NCBI RefSeq assembly: GCF_013694245.2
Contig: NZ_CP059322.2
Span: 2,786,001-2,850,000 of the forward strand
Direction: 5' to 3'
DNA from: Micromonospora ferruginea
GTDB taxonomy: Bacteria; Actinomycetota; Actinomycetes; Mycobacteriales; Micromonosporaceae
DNA length: 64,000 nt
The notes below the pieces were generated by a model. The model worked only from the letters and a program-made list of their open reading frames with translations, was not told the origin of the DNA and made no database searches. Below, in pieces: positions 50,829-59,967 of this stretch (position 1 is the stretch's first letter; every line of letters begins with the position of its first letter). The position numbers were made by a program, and so were the translations under genes.

Positions 50829-52172
50829 TCAGCCCTCGGCGAGCGCGTCGAGCACCAGCGCGGCGGTCCAACTGAACGCCGGCGAGCCGAGACCGGCGCC
50901 GGTGTCCGGGTGGAAGTACTCGTGGCAGCCGGCGCCGTCGACCAGGTCGAGCAGCGACTCGCGCAACCCGGCCGCCAGGTCGGCCCGGCGGTGGGTCCGC
51001 AGCCCTTGCCACAGCAGCCAACCGGTGTTCACCCAGCTCGGCCCGCGCCAGTAGCGCAGCGGCTCGAAGCCCGGCGCGGTGCGGTCGAGCGTGGGCAGCG
51101 GCCGGTCCATCCGGGCGGCCAGGCCGAACCGGGGTGAGCACGCCTCGGCCAGCACGGCCCGCACCTGCGGCTCGGGCAGGTCGGGCAGGGCCAGCGGCAG
51201 CAACCCGAGCACGGTCCGAGGGCCGACCAGCCGGTCGGTGCGGACGTCGCGCGGGCGGAACGTGCCGGCGACCGGGTCCCAGAGCCGGGTCACCAGCGCC
51301 TCGGTGATCCGGGCCGCCCGGTCGCGGTGCGGGCACGGGTCCGCGCCGACGACGGTGGCGATGCGGGCCAGCGCGTACTCGGAGACGCCGAGCGCGGCGT
51401 TGACCAGCGGGCACTCCACCAGGAACGGGTGCCGGCCGAGCAGCGCCTCGTCGCGGTAGCGGCCCGTGCGGTAGCTGTCCACCAGGGCGACGTAGCGCGC
51501 GTAGTCGAGGTCGGTGGGCCGGTGCGCGGCGTCGGCGTGCGCGGTGTCGTGCCGGCGGTACGCGCGCATCACCGACTCGTCGGCCGGCACCGCCGCCAGC
51601 GGGGTGTCCCAGGCGGGGCTGTTGTCCAGGCCGGACTCCCACGGGTGCACGATGGCGGCCAGCCCGCCCCCGCCGACGTCGCGCCGCCCGGTCAGGTAGC
51701 GCTGCTGGGCGACCAGCCGGGGATACAGCCGGCGCAGCGCGGCCACCGACGCCTCGGAGGGCGCCCGCCGGTGCACCAGCCACGCGGCCGGGGCGTGCAC
51801 GGGCGGCTGCACGATGCCGGAGGTGGGCGCCGCCGGGGCGCCCTCGGCGCGGCCGGAGTCCCAGAACTCGGGGCCGGGGAAGTACGAGCCGACGCGCAGC
51901 GCCGGGTTGAACACGATGTGCGGCACCCGCCCGTCGACCCACTGCGCGGCGAACAGCGTGCGCAGTTCCCGCCAGGCCCGGTCCGGGCGTACGTGGGCCA
52001 GCCCGACGGCGATGAACGCCGAGTCCCAGCTCCACTGGTGCGGGTAGAGCGTGCGTGAGGGCACGGTGTGGTCGTGTTCCCAGTTGGCGTCCAGGGTGGC
52101 CAGCGCGAGGCGGCGCAGCCGGGCGTCCCGTTCGGCGCCGGCCCGTACGCCGGCCGCCAGGCTGCCGGTCAC
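50829..52172 (-). CDS. GH63/MGH1-like glycoside hydrolase
   Basis: A 447-residue (alpha/alpha)6-barrel enzyme. Landmarks: LYPHQWSWDSAFIAVGL near the N-terminus (the trehalase/glucosidase-type W-x-W-D-S), FNPALRVGSYFPGPEFWDS, IVHPWESGLDNSPAWD, and a C-terminal YWRGPSWVNTGWLLWQGL and CHEYFHPDTGAGLGSPAFSWTAAL. These match mannosylglycerate/glucosylglycerate hydrolase-like GH63 proteins, so it probably cleaves a glucosyl or mannosyl conjugate. There is no signal peptide, hence cytosolic. The GTG overlaps the isomerase stop (GTGA), making a three-gene operon divergent from the sugar importer. Confidence 0.85.
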   Translation of the reverse strand: MTGSLAAGVRAGAERDARLRRLALATLDANWEHDHTVPSRTLYPHQWSWDSAFIAVGLAHVRPDRAWRELRTLFAAQWVDGRVPHIVFNPALRVGSYFPGPEFWDSGRAEGAPAAPTSGIVQPPVHAPAAWLVHRRAPSEASVAALRRLYPRLVAQQRYLTGRRDVGGGGLAAIVHPWESGLDNSPAWDTPLAAVPADESVMRAYRRHDTAHADAAHRPTDLDYARYVALVDSYRTGRYRDEALLGRHPFLVECPLVNAALGVSEYALARIATVVGADPCPHRDRAARITEALVTRLWDPVAGTFRPRDVRTDRLVGPRTVLGLLPLALPDLPEPQVRAVLAEACSPRFGLAARMDRPLPTLDRTAPGFEPLRYWRGPSWVNTGWLLWQGLRTHRRADLAAGLRESLLDLVDGAGCHEYFHPDTGAGLGSPAFSWTAALVLDALAEG

Positions 52173-52990
52173 GCGGCGGCCCGCCACGGCCGGTCCGGGT
52201 GGCCCAGCACGGTGGCGGCCTGGCGCAGCGCGGCGACCGGTTCGCCGCGCAGCCGGCACTCCAGCGCCAGCCAGCCGGGATAGCCGAGGTCGGTGAGCGT
52301 GCCCAGCAGCGCGGGCCAGTCCAGGTGCCCGGCGCCGGGTTGGTGCCGGTTGGAGTCGCTGACCTGCACGTGCCCGAGGTACGGCGCGGCGGCGCGTAGC
52401 GCGGCGTGCGGGTCGTCCTCCTCGATGTTCATGTGGTAGGTGTCGGCGACCACCCGCACCGCCGGCGATCCGACCGCCCGGCACAGCTCGACCGCCTGGT
52501 CGAGGCGGTTGACCATGTGGTCCTCGTACCGGTTGAGCGGTTCCAGGAAGAGCGTGACCCCCTCGGTGCGGGCGTGCTCGCCCAGCTCGCCGAGGGCGTC
52601 GACGAGCACCCGCCGGTCGCCGGCGGGCGTGCGGGGCGGTTCGAACGGCGGCAGCCGGCGGGAGAACATGCCCCAGGCGGCCGGCGTCATCGCGCCGACG
52701 CCACCCAGCTCGGCGATCACCGAGAGTTGGGAGCGCAGGTTGCGGACCGCGTCGCGGGAGCGGTCCGGGTCGAAGTCACCGATGAAGTGGTCCATCTCGA
52801 CGCAGACGGTCGGTGTCACCACCCCGGCGGCGTGGGCCCGGCGCAGCTCCGGCAGCCGCCGGGCCAGCCCCAGGTCCCCCCGTCCGCGCAGTTCGATGCC
52901 CTGGTAGCCGAGGGAGACGGCGAGGGCGTACTTGTCGATCAGGTCGGCGCCGGGGAGCAACTGCTCCTGGCAGGCCAGTGGGATGTCCAT
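52169..52990 (-). CDS. sugar phosphate isomerase/epimerase (TIM barrel)
   Basis: A 273-residue xylose-isomerase-like/AP-endonuclease-2 barrel. Metal-site strands are visible: VTLFLEPLNRYEDH (Glu), VRVVADTYHMNIEE (Asp, His), VQVSDSNRHQPGAGHLDW (Asp, His) and LALECRLRG (Glu). These are the four divalent-metal ligands of the family. Likely an isomerase or epimerase for the imported sugar or its keto derivative; the exact substrate is unknown. The ATG follows the dehydrogenase stop immediately. Confidence 0.88.
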   Translation of the reverse strand: MDIPLACQEQLLPGADLIDKYALAVSLGYQGIELRGRGDLGLARRLPELRRAHAAGVVTPTVCVEMDHFIGDFDPDRSRDAVRNLRSQLSVIAELGGVGAMTPAAWGMFSRRLPPFEPPRTPAGDRRVLVDALGELGEHARTEGVTLFLEPLNRYEDHMVNRLDQAVELCRAVGSPAVRVVADTYHMNIEEDDPHAALRAAAPYLGHVQVSDSNRHQPGAGHLDWPALLGTLTDLGYPGWLALECRLRGEPVAALRQAATVLGHPDRPWRAAA

Positions 52991-54028
52991 TCAGAACCTC
53001 AGCACCACTTGGAGGACGTCACCGTCACCGCGGTCGAGCAACGCCAGGGCGTCGGCCACCGCGCCCGCGTCGACGACGTGGCTCACCAGCGGCAGCGGGT
53101 CGACGCTGCCCTCCGCCACCAGGTCCATGAACGTGTCGGCGATCCGCGTCCCGGTCCACCGGCCGGCCGTGCCGGGGGCCGGGTCGGGCCCGGAGACCTG
53201 GGCGGCCACCAGGTGGATCCGGTTGTGGTGGAACTCCTCGCCGAGTTCCAGCCCGTGGGCGTACCCCTGGTAGAAGCCGGCGGCGACGACGCGGCCGGCG
53301 TGCGCGGTGGCCCGGATCGCCTCGTGCAGCGCCGGGTACGCGCCGGACAGTTCCAGGCACACGTCGGCGCCCCGGCCGTCGGTGGCCGCCCGCAGCGCGG
53401 TGGCGGCCGAGTCGCCGGTGGCGTCGACCACCCGGCGGGCGCCGAGGCGGGCGGCGTGCGCCAGCCGTCCGGGCACCCCGTCGACGGCCACCACCCGGGC
53501 CCCGGACAGCACCGCGAGCCGGGTGCCGAGCAACCCGATGACGCCCTGGCCGAAGACGCCGACCCAGTCGCCGAGGTGCAGGTCGCCGGCGAGCACCGCG
53601 GTCATCGCGATGGCGCCGGGCCGGGCGAAGACGGCGGCGAGCGGGTCGAGGCCGGGGGTGAGCGGGTGCGCCGCGGCGGCGGGGAGCACCGCCTCGGCGC
53701 GGTGGCCCCAGATGCCCCAGACGAGTTGCCCGGCGCGCCGGTCGGTGACGTCGGGGGCGACCTCGACGATCTCGCCGACCTCCTCGTAGCCGAAGCCGAC
53801 CACCGGGTAGGCGGGTCCGGCCTGGCGGGGCACGAACATCCGGGCGCCCGCGTCCCAGTCCTTGCGGAGCCGGGGGTTGCTGCCGCGGTAGAGGGTCAGT
53901 TCGGTGCCGGCGGAGATGCCGGAGTAGCAGGTGCGGACGCGGACCTGACCCGGGCCGAGCCGGTCCGGAGGGCAGGGCTCCAGGCGTACGTGCCGGGGCC
54001 CGGCCAGAGAGACAACCCAGTTGCTCAT
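52991..54028 (-). CDS. zinc-type medium-chain dehydrogenase
   Basis: A 345-residue MDR protein. The catalytic domain begins GPGQVRVRTCYSGISAGTELTLYRG; the usual second-Cys structural zinc loop is missing, so it is of the short zinc-poor subgroup. The coenzyme domain has VGVFGQGVIGLLGTRLAVLSGARVVAVDG with an acidic residue after the Gly motif, favouring NAD. It would oxidise a sugar or sugar alcohol. First gene of the isomerase-hydrolase operon; divergent from the importer across a 122-nt AT-rich gap. Confidence 0.87.
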   Translation of the reverse strand: MSNWVVSLAGPRHVRLEPCPPDRLGPGQVRVRTCYSGISAGTELTLYRGSNPRLRKDWDAGARMFVPRQAGPAYPVVGFGYEEVGEIVEVAPDVTDRRAGQLVWGIWGHRAEAVLPAAAAHPLTPGLDPLAAVFARPGAIAMTAVLAGDLHLGDWVGVFGQGVIGLLGTRLAVLSGARVVAVDGVPGRLAHAARLGARRVVDATGDSAATALRAATDGRGADVCLELSGAYPALHEAIRATAHAGRVVAAGFYQGYAHGLELGEEFHHNRIHLVAAQVSGPDPAPGTAGRWTGTRIADTFMDLVAEGSVDPLPLVSHVVDAGAVADALALLDRGDGDVLQVVLRF

Positions 54029-54150
54029 GGCGTCGCTCCGAAGGAAGTGCCGGCCTCCATGCTAACCCCAAAAAATGGGCATATGTGATTAGATTGATGA
54101 ATCCGTGGGTATTGATGCCGCGCCGTGCTCCTTGGAGAAAGGTGCCATCG
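54029..54150. promoter_or_regulatory. divergent promoter region of the sugar locus
   Basis: The 122-nt gap is much AT-richer than its surroundings (AAAAAATGGGCATATGTGAT and beyond) and feeds the dehydrogenase operon leftward and the importer rightward. TAGCAT close to the left start and TAGATT in the middle are possible -10 elements without good -35 partners. No LacI-type palindrome was clear. Confidence 0.5.
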
Positions 54151-55542
54151 ATGTCATCACCCTCAACACGGCTGCTCGCGTCGAGCCTGATCCTGGCACT
54201 GGCCGGGGCCGGCGCGACCGCCTGCAGCGACGACGGGCAGAAATCCGACAGTACGCAGATCACCGTGTGGAGCCTGGAGGACGTGGCGGACCGGGTCGCC
54301 GCCACCAAGGCGATCATCGCCGACTACACCGCGAAGACCGGCGTCAAGGTCAACCTGGTCACCGTCAACGAGGACCAGTTCCCGTCCCTGATCGCCTCCA
54401 GCGCCGCCGCCGGCGACCTGCCCGACGTGGTCGGCTCGGTGTCGCTGGCCGGCGTCCGCACGCTCGCCGGCAACGAGCTGCTGGAGCCGGACGCCAACAA
54501 GGCGGTGGTGGAGAAGCTCGGGCGGGACACGTTCTCCCCCCGCGCGCTGGAGCTGACCAGCGACGGCGGCACCCAGCTCGCGGTGCCCAGCGACGGCTGG
54601 GGCCAGCTCCTGGTCTACCGCAAGGACCTGTTCGACGCCGCCGGTTTGCCGGCCCCTGACACGTACGAGAAGATCGCCGCCGCGGCGGCGAAGCTGAACA
54701 CCGGCGGCGTCGCCGGCATCACCGCGGCGACCGCCCCCGGCGACGTGTTCACCCAGCAGACGTTCGAGCACCTGGCGCTGGCCAACGGCTGCCAGCTCAC
54801 CGACGACTCCGGCAAGGTCACCCTGGACTCGCCGCAGTGCGTGGAGGCGTTCCGGTTCTACGGCGACCTGATGCGGAACAACTCGGTGAAGGGCGCGCAG
54901 GACGTCGACACCACCCGGGCCACCTACTTCGCCGGCAAGGCGGCCATGCTGATCTGGTCACCGTTCGTCCTCGACGAGTTGGCCGGCCTGCGCAACGACG
55001 CCCGGCCCACCTGCCCGCAGTGCCAGTCCGACCCGGCCTGGCTGGCGAAGAACAGCGGGTTCGTCACCGCGATCAAGGGCCCGAACGGCACCGAGCCGGC
55101 GCAGTACGGCGAGGTCAGCTCCTGGGCGGTGCTCGACGGCGCGGCCGACCCGGCGAAGTCCTTCGTGGAGTACATGCTCTCCGACGGCTACCCGCGTTGG
55201 TTCGGCATGTCCCCGGAGGGGCGCTTCCCGGTGCGCACCGGCACCCAGGACGACAAGCAGAAGTTCCGCACCGCCTGGAACACCAGCCAGGCCGGGGTGG
55301 ACACGAAGAAGCCGCTCTCCGACGTCTACGGCGACGACGTGCTGGCCACCCTGCGGGAGAGCCCCGAGGAGTTCCAGCGCTGGGGGCTGACCCAGGGCCA
55401 GGGCAAGCTGGTCGGGGCGATCCTCGGCGAGCTGCCGGTGCCGAAGGCGCTCGCCGACGTGGTCGGCGGCAAGACCGACGCCCAGGCCGCGGCCGAGCGG
55501 GCCAAGAAGGACGTCGAGGCCATCGCCAAGGGTGTCAATTGA
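54151..55542 (+). CDS. ABC sugar-binding lipoprotein
   Basis: A 463-residue type 1 extracellular solute-binding protein. Lipoprotein signal: MSSPSTRLLASSLILALAGA ending in a lipobox with Cys25. Family segments: ITVWSLEDVADRVAATKAI, LPDVVGSVSLAGV, YFAGKAAMLIWSPFVLDEL and YPRWFGMSPEGRFPVRTG. ATG 54151 was chosen because GGAGAAAGG precedes it and it gives a proper lipoprotein signal; the in-frame ATG at 54085 would bury it. Likely carbohydrate or polyol ligand, given the two permeases and the catabolic operon opposite. Its stop overlaps the next start (TTGA). Confidence 0.93.
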   Translation: MSSPSTRLLASSLILALAGAGATACSDDGQKSDSTQITVWSLEDVADRVAATKAIIADYTAKTGVKVNLVTVNEDQFPSLIASSAAAGDLPDVVGSVSLAGVRTLAGNELLEPDANKAVVEKLGRDTFSPRALELTSDGGTQLAVPSDGWGQLLVYRKDLFDAAGLPAPDTYEKIAAAAAKLNTGGVAGITAATAPGDVFTQQTFEHLALANGCQLTDDSGKVTLDSPQCVEAFRFYGDLMRNNSVKGAQDVDTTRATYFAGKAAMLIWSPFVLDELAGLRNDARPTCPQCQSDPAWLAKNSGFVTAIKGPNGTEPAQYGEVSSWAVLDGAADPAKSFVEYMLSDGYPRWFGMSPEGRFPVRTGTQDDKQKFRTAWNTSQAGVDTKKPLSDVYGDDVLATLRESPEEFQRWGLTQGQGKLVGAILGELPVPKALADVVGGKTDAQAAAERAKKDVEAIAKGVN

Positions 55543-56498
55543 CCACCACCGCGCCGGAGGCCGGCCGCTCCCCCACCGAGGAGCGGCCCCGCCGGCCCGG
55601 CCGCCGCCCGCTGACCCTGCGCCGCCGCGAGTCCCGCGCCGGGCTCGCCCTGGTCGCGCCCACCCTGCTCGTCGTGCTCGCGGTGATCGGCATCCCGATC
55701 GTGTGGACGGTGGTGCTGGCCTTCCAACGGGTACGCCTGGCGACGCTGCGCAAGACCGGCCTGTTCGGCGAGCTGACGCTGGACAACGTCGACCGGGTGC
55801 TGCACACCCCCGGGTTCGCCGACACGCTCTGGACCACCGTGCTCTACAGCGTCGGCGGCACGGTCGGCTCGATCGTGGTCGGGCTGGCCGCCGCGCTGGC
55901 CGTCCGCGGGCCGTTCCGGGGCCGTACGCTGGTGCGGGCGTCGATGCTGCTGCCGTACGTGGCGCCGGTGGTCGCCATGACGTTCGTCTGGCAGGTGATG
56001 CTGGACCCGCAGCTCGGCATCGTCAACGACTGGGGGCAACGCTTCCTCGGCTGGGACGCCCCGGTGGCGTTCCTGTCCCAGGAGTCCACCGCGTTGTGGA
56101 CGGTGATCGCGTTCGAAGCGTGGCGCTACTTCCCGTTCGCGTTCCTGTTCCTGCTGGCCCGGCTCCAGGCGGTGCCGGCGGAGCTGGAGGAGGCCGCCCG
56201 GGTGGACGGGGCGACGCCGACGCAGCGCTTCCGGCACATCCTGCTGCCGCAGCTCATGCCGGTGATCGCGCTGATCGGCGTGCTCCGCTTCATCATGACG
56301 TTCAACAAGTTCGACGACGTCTACCTGCTCACCGGCGGCTCGGCCGGCACCGAGGTGGTCAGCGTCCGGGTCTACCAGTTCCTCACCGCCCGCACCGACA
56401 TCGGCGCGGCCGCCGCCCAGGCCGTCGTGCTGGCCGTGGTGCTGCTCGTGTTCGTGGCCATCTACCTGCGCTTCTTCGGCGCGAAACGGGAGGCGTGA
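55539..56498 (+). CDS. ABC sugar transporter permease 1 (MalF type)
   Basis: A 319-residue membrane protein with a basic N-terminal tail and six helices, starting at LALVAPTLLVVLAVIGIPIVW. The EAA loop is EEAARVDGATPTQRFRHILLPQL, which contacts the ATPase. The start is a rare TTG at 55539 overlapping the lipoprotein stop, which implies translational coupling. No ATPase gene is nearby, so a shared MsiK-type ATPase is expected, as in other actinomycete sugar importers. Confidence 0.93.
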   Translation: MTTTAPEAGRSPTEERPRRPGRRPLTLRRRESRAGLALVAPTLLVVLAVIGIPIVWTVVLAFQRVRLATLRKTGLFGELTLDNVDRVLHTPGFADTLWTTVLYSVGGTVGSIVVGLAAALAVRGPFRGRTLVRASMLLPYVAPVVAMTFVWQVMLDPQLGIVNDWGQRFLGWDAPVAFLSQESTALWTVIAFEAWRYFPFAFLFLLARLQAVPAELEEAARVDGATPTQRFRHILLPQLMPVIALIGVLRFIMTFNKFDDVYLLTGGSAGTEVVSVRVYQFLTARTDIGAAAAQAVVLAVVLLVFVAIYLRFFGAKREA

Positions 56499-57364
56499 TG
56501 GATCGGGACCGGATCGAGACGATCAGCCTGCGCTGGCTGCGCCGGCTGGTGATCGCCGGCTTCCTGGTGGTCACGCTGCTGCCGTTCTGGTACATGCTGG
56601 TGCTCTCGGTGCGCCCGATCGAACGGCTGCTGCTCGACCCCGGCTCGCTCTGGGTGCCGTTCGGCGAGTTGACCGTCGCCACGTACGCCGAGGTGCTGCG
56701 GTCGGTGGAGAACGGCGGCCAGGGGTTCCTCACGTTCATCCGCAACAGCGGGCTGGTGGCGCTGGCCGCCACCGTGCTCACCCTGATCGTGGCCATTCCC
56801 GGCGCGTACGCGGTCTCCCGGTTGCGATTCTTCGGCCGCCGGCAGGTCAGCGCGCTGTTCCTGGCGGTCTACCTGTTCCCGTCGATCGTCATCGCGATCC
56901 CGCTGTTCGTGGTGTTCAGCCGGGCCGGGCTGCGCGGGTCGCTGTTCGGGCTGGTGCTGGTCTACATCTCGCAGACGCTGCCGGTCTCGGTCTACATGCT
57001 CAAGAACTACTTCGAGACCATCCCGGTGAGCCTGGAGGAGTCGGCGGCGATCGACGGGGCCGGCCGGCTCGGCATCATCCGGCGGGTCAGCCTGCCGCTG
57101 GCCGCGCCGTCGGTGATGGCGGTCGCGCTCTACGACTTCATGATCGCCTGGAACGAGTTCCTGTTCGCGCTGCTGTTCCTGGTCGACCGGCCGAACCGGT
57201 GGACCGTCTCGCTCGGGCTGTCGCTGCTCGCCGACGGCGTCGAGGTGCCCAAGACCGTGCTGATGGCCGGCTCGGTCATCCTCACCCTGCCGATCGTGGT
57301 GCTCTTCTTCGCCGGCGAACGCCTGCTCACCGAGGGCCTCACCAGCGGCGCGGAGAAGGGCTGA
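56498..57364 (+). CDS. ABC sugar transporter permease 2 (MalG type)
   Basis: A 288-residue membrane protein: six helices beginning VIAGFLVVTLLPFWYMLVLSVRP, the EAA loop EESAAIDGAGRLGIIRRVSLPLAAP, and the MalG-type C-terminus PIVVLFFAGERLLTEGLTSG. The ATG shares its A with the preceding TGA (TGATG). Last gene of the importer operon; an intergenic GGGGCCCC repeat follows. Confidence 0.93.
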   Translation: MDRDRIETISLRWLRRLVIAGFLVVTLLPFWYMLVLSVRPIERLLLDPGSLWVPFGELTVATYAEVLRSVENGGQGFLTFIRNSGLVALAATVLTLIVAIPGAYAVSRLRFFGRRQVSALFLAVYLFPSIVIAIPLFVVFSRAGLRGSLFGLVLVYISQTLPVSVYMLKNYFETIPVSLEESAAIDGAGRLGIIRRVSLPLAAPSVMAVALYDFMIAWNEFLFALLFLVDRPNRWTVSLGLSLLADGVEVPKTVLMAGSVILTLPIVVLFFAGERLLTEGLTSGAEKG

Positions 57365-57367
57365 AGC

Positions 57368-57420
57368 AAGGAGGGGGCCCCGCTTAACGCATTCGGTAGA
57401 GGCGGGGCCCCCGCCTAACA
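57368..57420. repeat. dispersed GGGGCCCC-type intergenic repeat, copy B
   Basis: Inverted copy of the element at 9878-9930. The core CGCTTAACGC-ATTCGGTAGAGG corresponds, in reverse, to CCTCTACCG-N4-GCGTTAAG, flanked by GGGGGCCCC arms. It could end transcription of the importer operon, and lies 7 nt before a methyltransferase start. Confidence 0.6.
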
Positions 57421-57427
57421 TGGGGTC

Positions 57428-58030
57428 ATGGGCAAGCCGACCCGCTGGGCGACCGACACCGAACCCGGCCACTCGCAGTGGTACGTCGACCGGTTCCGCC
57501 GCCTCGCCGCCGAGGGCGCCGACCTGGCCGGCGAGGCCCGGCTGGTGGACGCGCTGGTGCCGCCCGGCGCGCGGATCCTCGACGCCGGCTGCGGCACCGG
57601 CCGGGTGGCCGCCGCGCTGGCCGCGCGCGGGCACGCCGTCGTCGGCGTGGACGCCGACCCGTCGCTCGTCGAGGCGGCCCGCGCCGACCACCCCGGCCCC
57701 CGCTTCCTGGTCGCCGACCTCGCCGAGCTGGACCTGCCCGCCCACGGTGAGCCGGCGCCGTTCGACGCGGCCGTGGTGGCCGGCAACGTGATGACCTTCG
57801 TCGCCCCCGGCACCGAACGCGGCGTGCTGGCCCACATCGCCGCGCACGTGCGCCCGGACGGCGTGGTGGTGGTCGGCTTCGGCACCGACCGGGGTTACCC
57901 GCTCGCCGATCTGGACGCCGACGCGGTGGCCGCCGGGCTGCGCCCGGAGCACCGCTTCGCCACCTGGGACCTGCGGCCCTGGCACGAGGAGGCGGACTTC
58001 GCGGTCACCGTGCTGCGCCGGCCGGCCTGA
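57428..58030 (+). CDS. class I SAM-dependent methyltransferase
   Basis: A 200-residue protein with motif I ILDAGCGTGRVAAALAARG, the acidic ribose-binding GVDADPSLVEAA, VADLAELDLP and AHVRPDGVVVVGFGTDRGY. It resembles small Methyltransf_25 proteins with the N-terminal HSQWYVDRFRRLAAEGADL helix. The substrate is unknown. ATG at 57428. Single gene, convergent with eccB. Confidence 0.87.
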   Translation: MGKPTRWATDTEPGHSQWYVDRFRRLAAEGADLAGEARLVDALVPPGARILDAGCGTGRVAAALAARGHAVVGVDADPSLVEAARADHPGPRFLVADLAELDLPAHGEPAPFDAAVVAGNVMTFVAPGTERGVLAHIAAHVRPDGVVVVGFGTDRGYPLADLDADAVAAGLRPEHRFATWDLRPWHEEADFAVTVLRRPA

Positions 58031-58043
58031 GTCGAGGCGCTCC

Positions 58044-59426
58044 TCAGGCCGGGGCGGCCACCGCGCGGGCGGCCTCCGGGTCGAGCGGGCCGCCCGCCGG
58101 CAGCAGGTCGACCAGGCTCGCCGGTAGCCGCACCGGCCGCACCCCGGCGTAGCCGAGCATGCCCGGCACGTCCGCACCGGCCAGCGCGTACCGTCGGCCC
58201 AGGTCGGTGACGACGCAGACCGTGCCGCCGGTGGCGCCCGGGGCGGCGGCTGCCTCCACCAGCGCGCCGCGCCCCGGCTCCACCACGACCTGGTCGGCCA
58301 GCCCACCCCGACCCCCGGCGGTACGCGTGGCGGCGCCCAGGTCCGGCGCGGTCACGCCGAGCCGGATCTCCCGTACGCCCGCGTCGTCGCCGGCCCGGGC
58401 GCAGAGCGCGCCGCCCTCCGGCGTGGCCAGCCGGGGTGGCTCGGCGGGCGGCGCGGTCGGTCCGGACGGCACCAGGTCGGGCAGTTTCGGCAGCGCGGCG
58501 AACCGGCCGAGCGTGATCGGCTCGGGCTCGCCCTGGCCGGTGCGCGCCAGCAGCAGCGCGGCCTGCAGCTCGGTGATGCCGGCCAGCCCGCCGCGCGTGG
58601 CGACCGCGTACTGCCGGCCGCCGCCGGAGTTGCGCACCAGGTAGACGTCGCCCACGGCGGCCCCGCCCACCCGCGCGGCGGGGGCGCCGAGGTCGCCGAC
58701 CGGCGGCGGAACCAGGTCGGCGCCGGCCGCCACGGTGTTGAGCAGCGCCGCCGCGACCGGCACGGCCCGTTCCCGGGTGGCGGCCAGCGCGGCGAGCACC
58801 CGGTCGGTGTCGCGCAGCAGGTAGCGCCGGTCGTGCCAGAGCAGGTGCAGCCCGCCGTCCGGGTGGCGGACCAGCAGGCCCTGGTCGCCGAGGACCCGCC
58901 CGCCGGGCGCGCCGCGCCCGATCAGCAGCGCGGACCGGGCCTCGGCCCGCCCCGCCTCCGCGGTCACCGCGGAGCAGAGCGTCCAGCCGTCGCGGACCAG
59001 CCGGTCGGCGGCGGGCAGCGAGTCCGGGGCGTCGGCGATGCCGAGCGGCAGGCCGCGCGGCACCCCTTCGATGGCGCGCCGGGTGACGAGCACCGTCTTC
59101 GGCCGGTCGGCCCCGATGATCAGCAGGGCGGAGGCGTAGTTGAGCACCGAGTGCAGCTTCTCGTCGCGGTAGACGAACCGGGCGCCGGACTCCTTCTCCA
59201 CGATCACCGCGCGGGTGTCGCGCCAGGAGCTGCCGCCGCCGGTGAACAGGCCGTACAGCGCGACCCCGCCGAGCGCGATCGCCGCCACCAGCACGCTGGC
59301 CAGGCCGGCGCCGGCCAGCCGGCGGAACGGCGACTGCGGCGGGTCGGTCTCGCGCATCACCAGCGCGGCGACCGCCCGTTGGACGGTGAACTGGTACGAG
59401 TGCAGCTGGTCCTGCCGCGACGCCAT
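58044..59426 (-). CDS. eccB: type VII secretion protein EccB, isolated
   Basis: A 460-residue membrane protein. The N-terminal MASRQDQLHSYQFTVQRAVAALVMRETDP, then one transmembrane helix (LASVLVAAIALGGVALYGLF) and a large extracytoplasmic domain (WRDTRAVIVEKESGARFVYRDEKLHSVLNYASALLI, GVPRGLPLGIADAPDSLP), is the standard EccB layout. EccB is part of the ESX core and its repeats face the periplasmic space. No eccC, eccD, eccE or WXG100 gene is adjacent, so either the locus is split or this copy is an orphan. Confidence 0.93.
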   Translation of the reverse strand: MASRQDQLHSYQFTVQRAVAALVMRETDPPQSPFRRLAGAGLASVLVAAIALGGVALYGLFTGGGSSWRDTRAVIVEKESGARFVYRDEKLHSVLNYASALLIIGADRPKTVLVTRRAIEGVPRGLPLGIADAPDSLPAADRLVRDGWTLCSAVTAEAGRAEARSALLIGRGAPGGRVLGDQGLLVRHPDGGLHLLWHDRRYLLRDTDRVLAALAATRERAVPVAAALLNTVAAGADLVPPPVGDLGAPAARVGGAAVGDVYLVRNSGGGRQYAVATRGGLAGITELQAALLLARTGQGEPEPITLGRFAALPKLPDLVPSGPTAPPAEPPRLATPEGGALCARAGDDAGVREIRLGVTAPDLGAATRTAGGRGGLADQVVVEPGRGALVEAAAAPGATGGTVCVVTDLGRRYALAGADVPGMLGYAGVRPVRLPASLVDLLPAGGPLDPEAARAVAAPA

Positions 59427-59463
59427 CGAGTCCCCTCCGCCGGATCACCGGCGCACAGGATAA

Positions 59464-59841
<378 letters not shown>

Positions 59842-59925
59842 CACCCACCACCCGACCCGGGCCGCGTGATCGCGGCCCGGGCGGGTAGCCCCGTGCCCGG
59901 GAACCCGGGCCGGAGTCTGCCATCC

Positions 59926-59945
59926 GCATACCCCCGGGGGTATGC
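59926..59945. promoter_or_regulatory. 20-bp perfect palindromic CstR-type operator
   Basis: GCATACCCCCGGGGGTATGC is a perfect palindrome containing TACCCC-CG-GGGGTA. It lies 22 nt before the GTG of the MBL-rhodanese gene, whose ribosome site AGGAGGGGA follows. The same half-sites and spacing appear at 59536-59549, so one repressor should control both. Confidence 0.8.
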
Positions 59946-59967
59946 GACGAGGAGGGGAGAACGTTAC

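Noticed and set aside
54085..54150. In-frame upstream ATG for the solute-binding protein
   Set aside because: It would add 22 residues before the lipoprotein signal and lacks a ribosome site; ATG 54151 has GGAGAAAGG and the proper signal.
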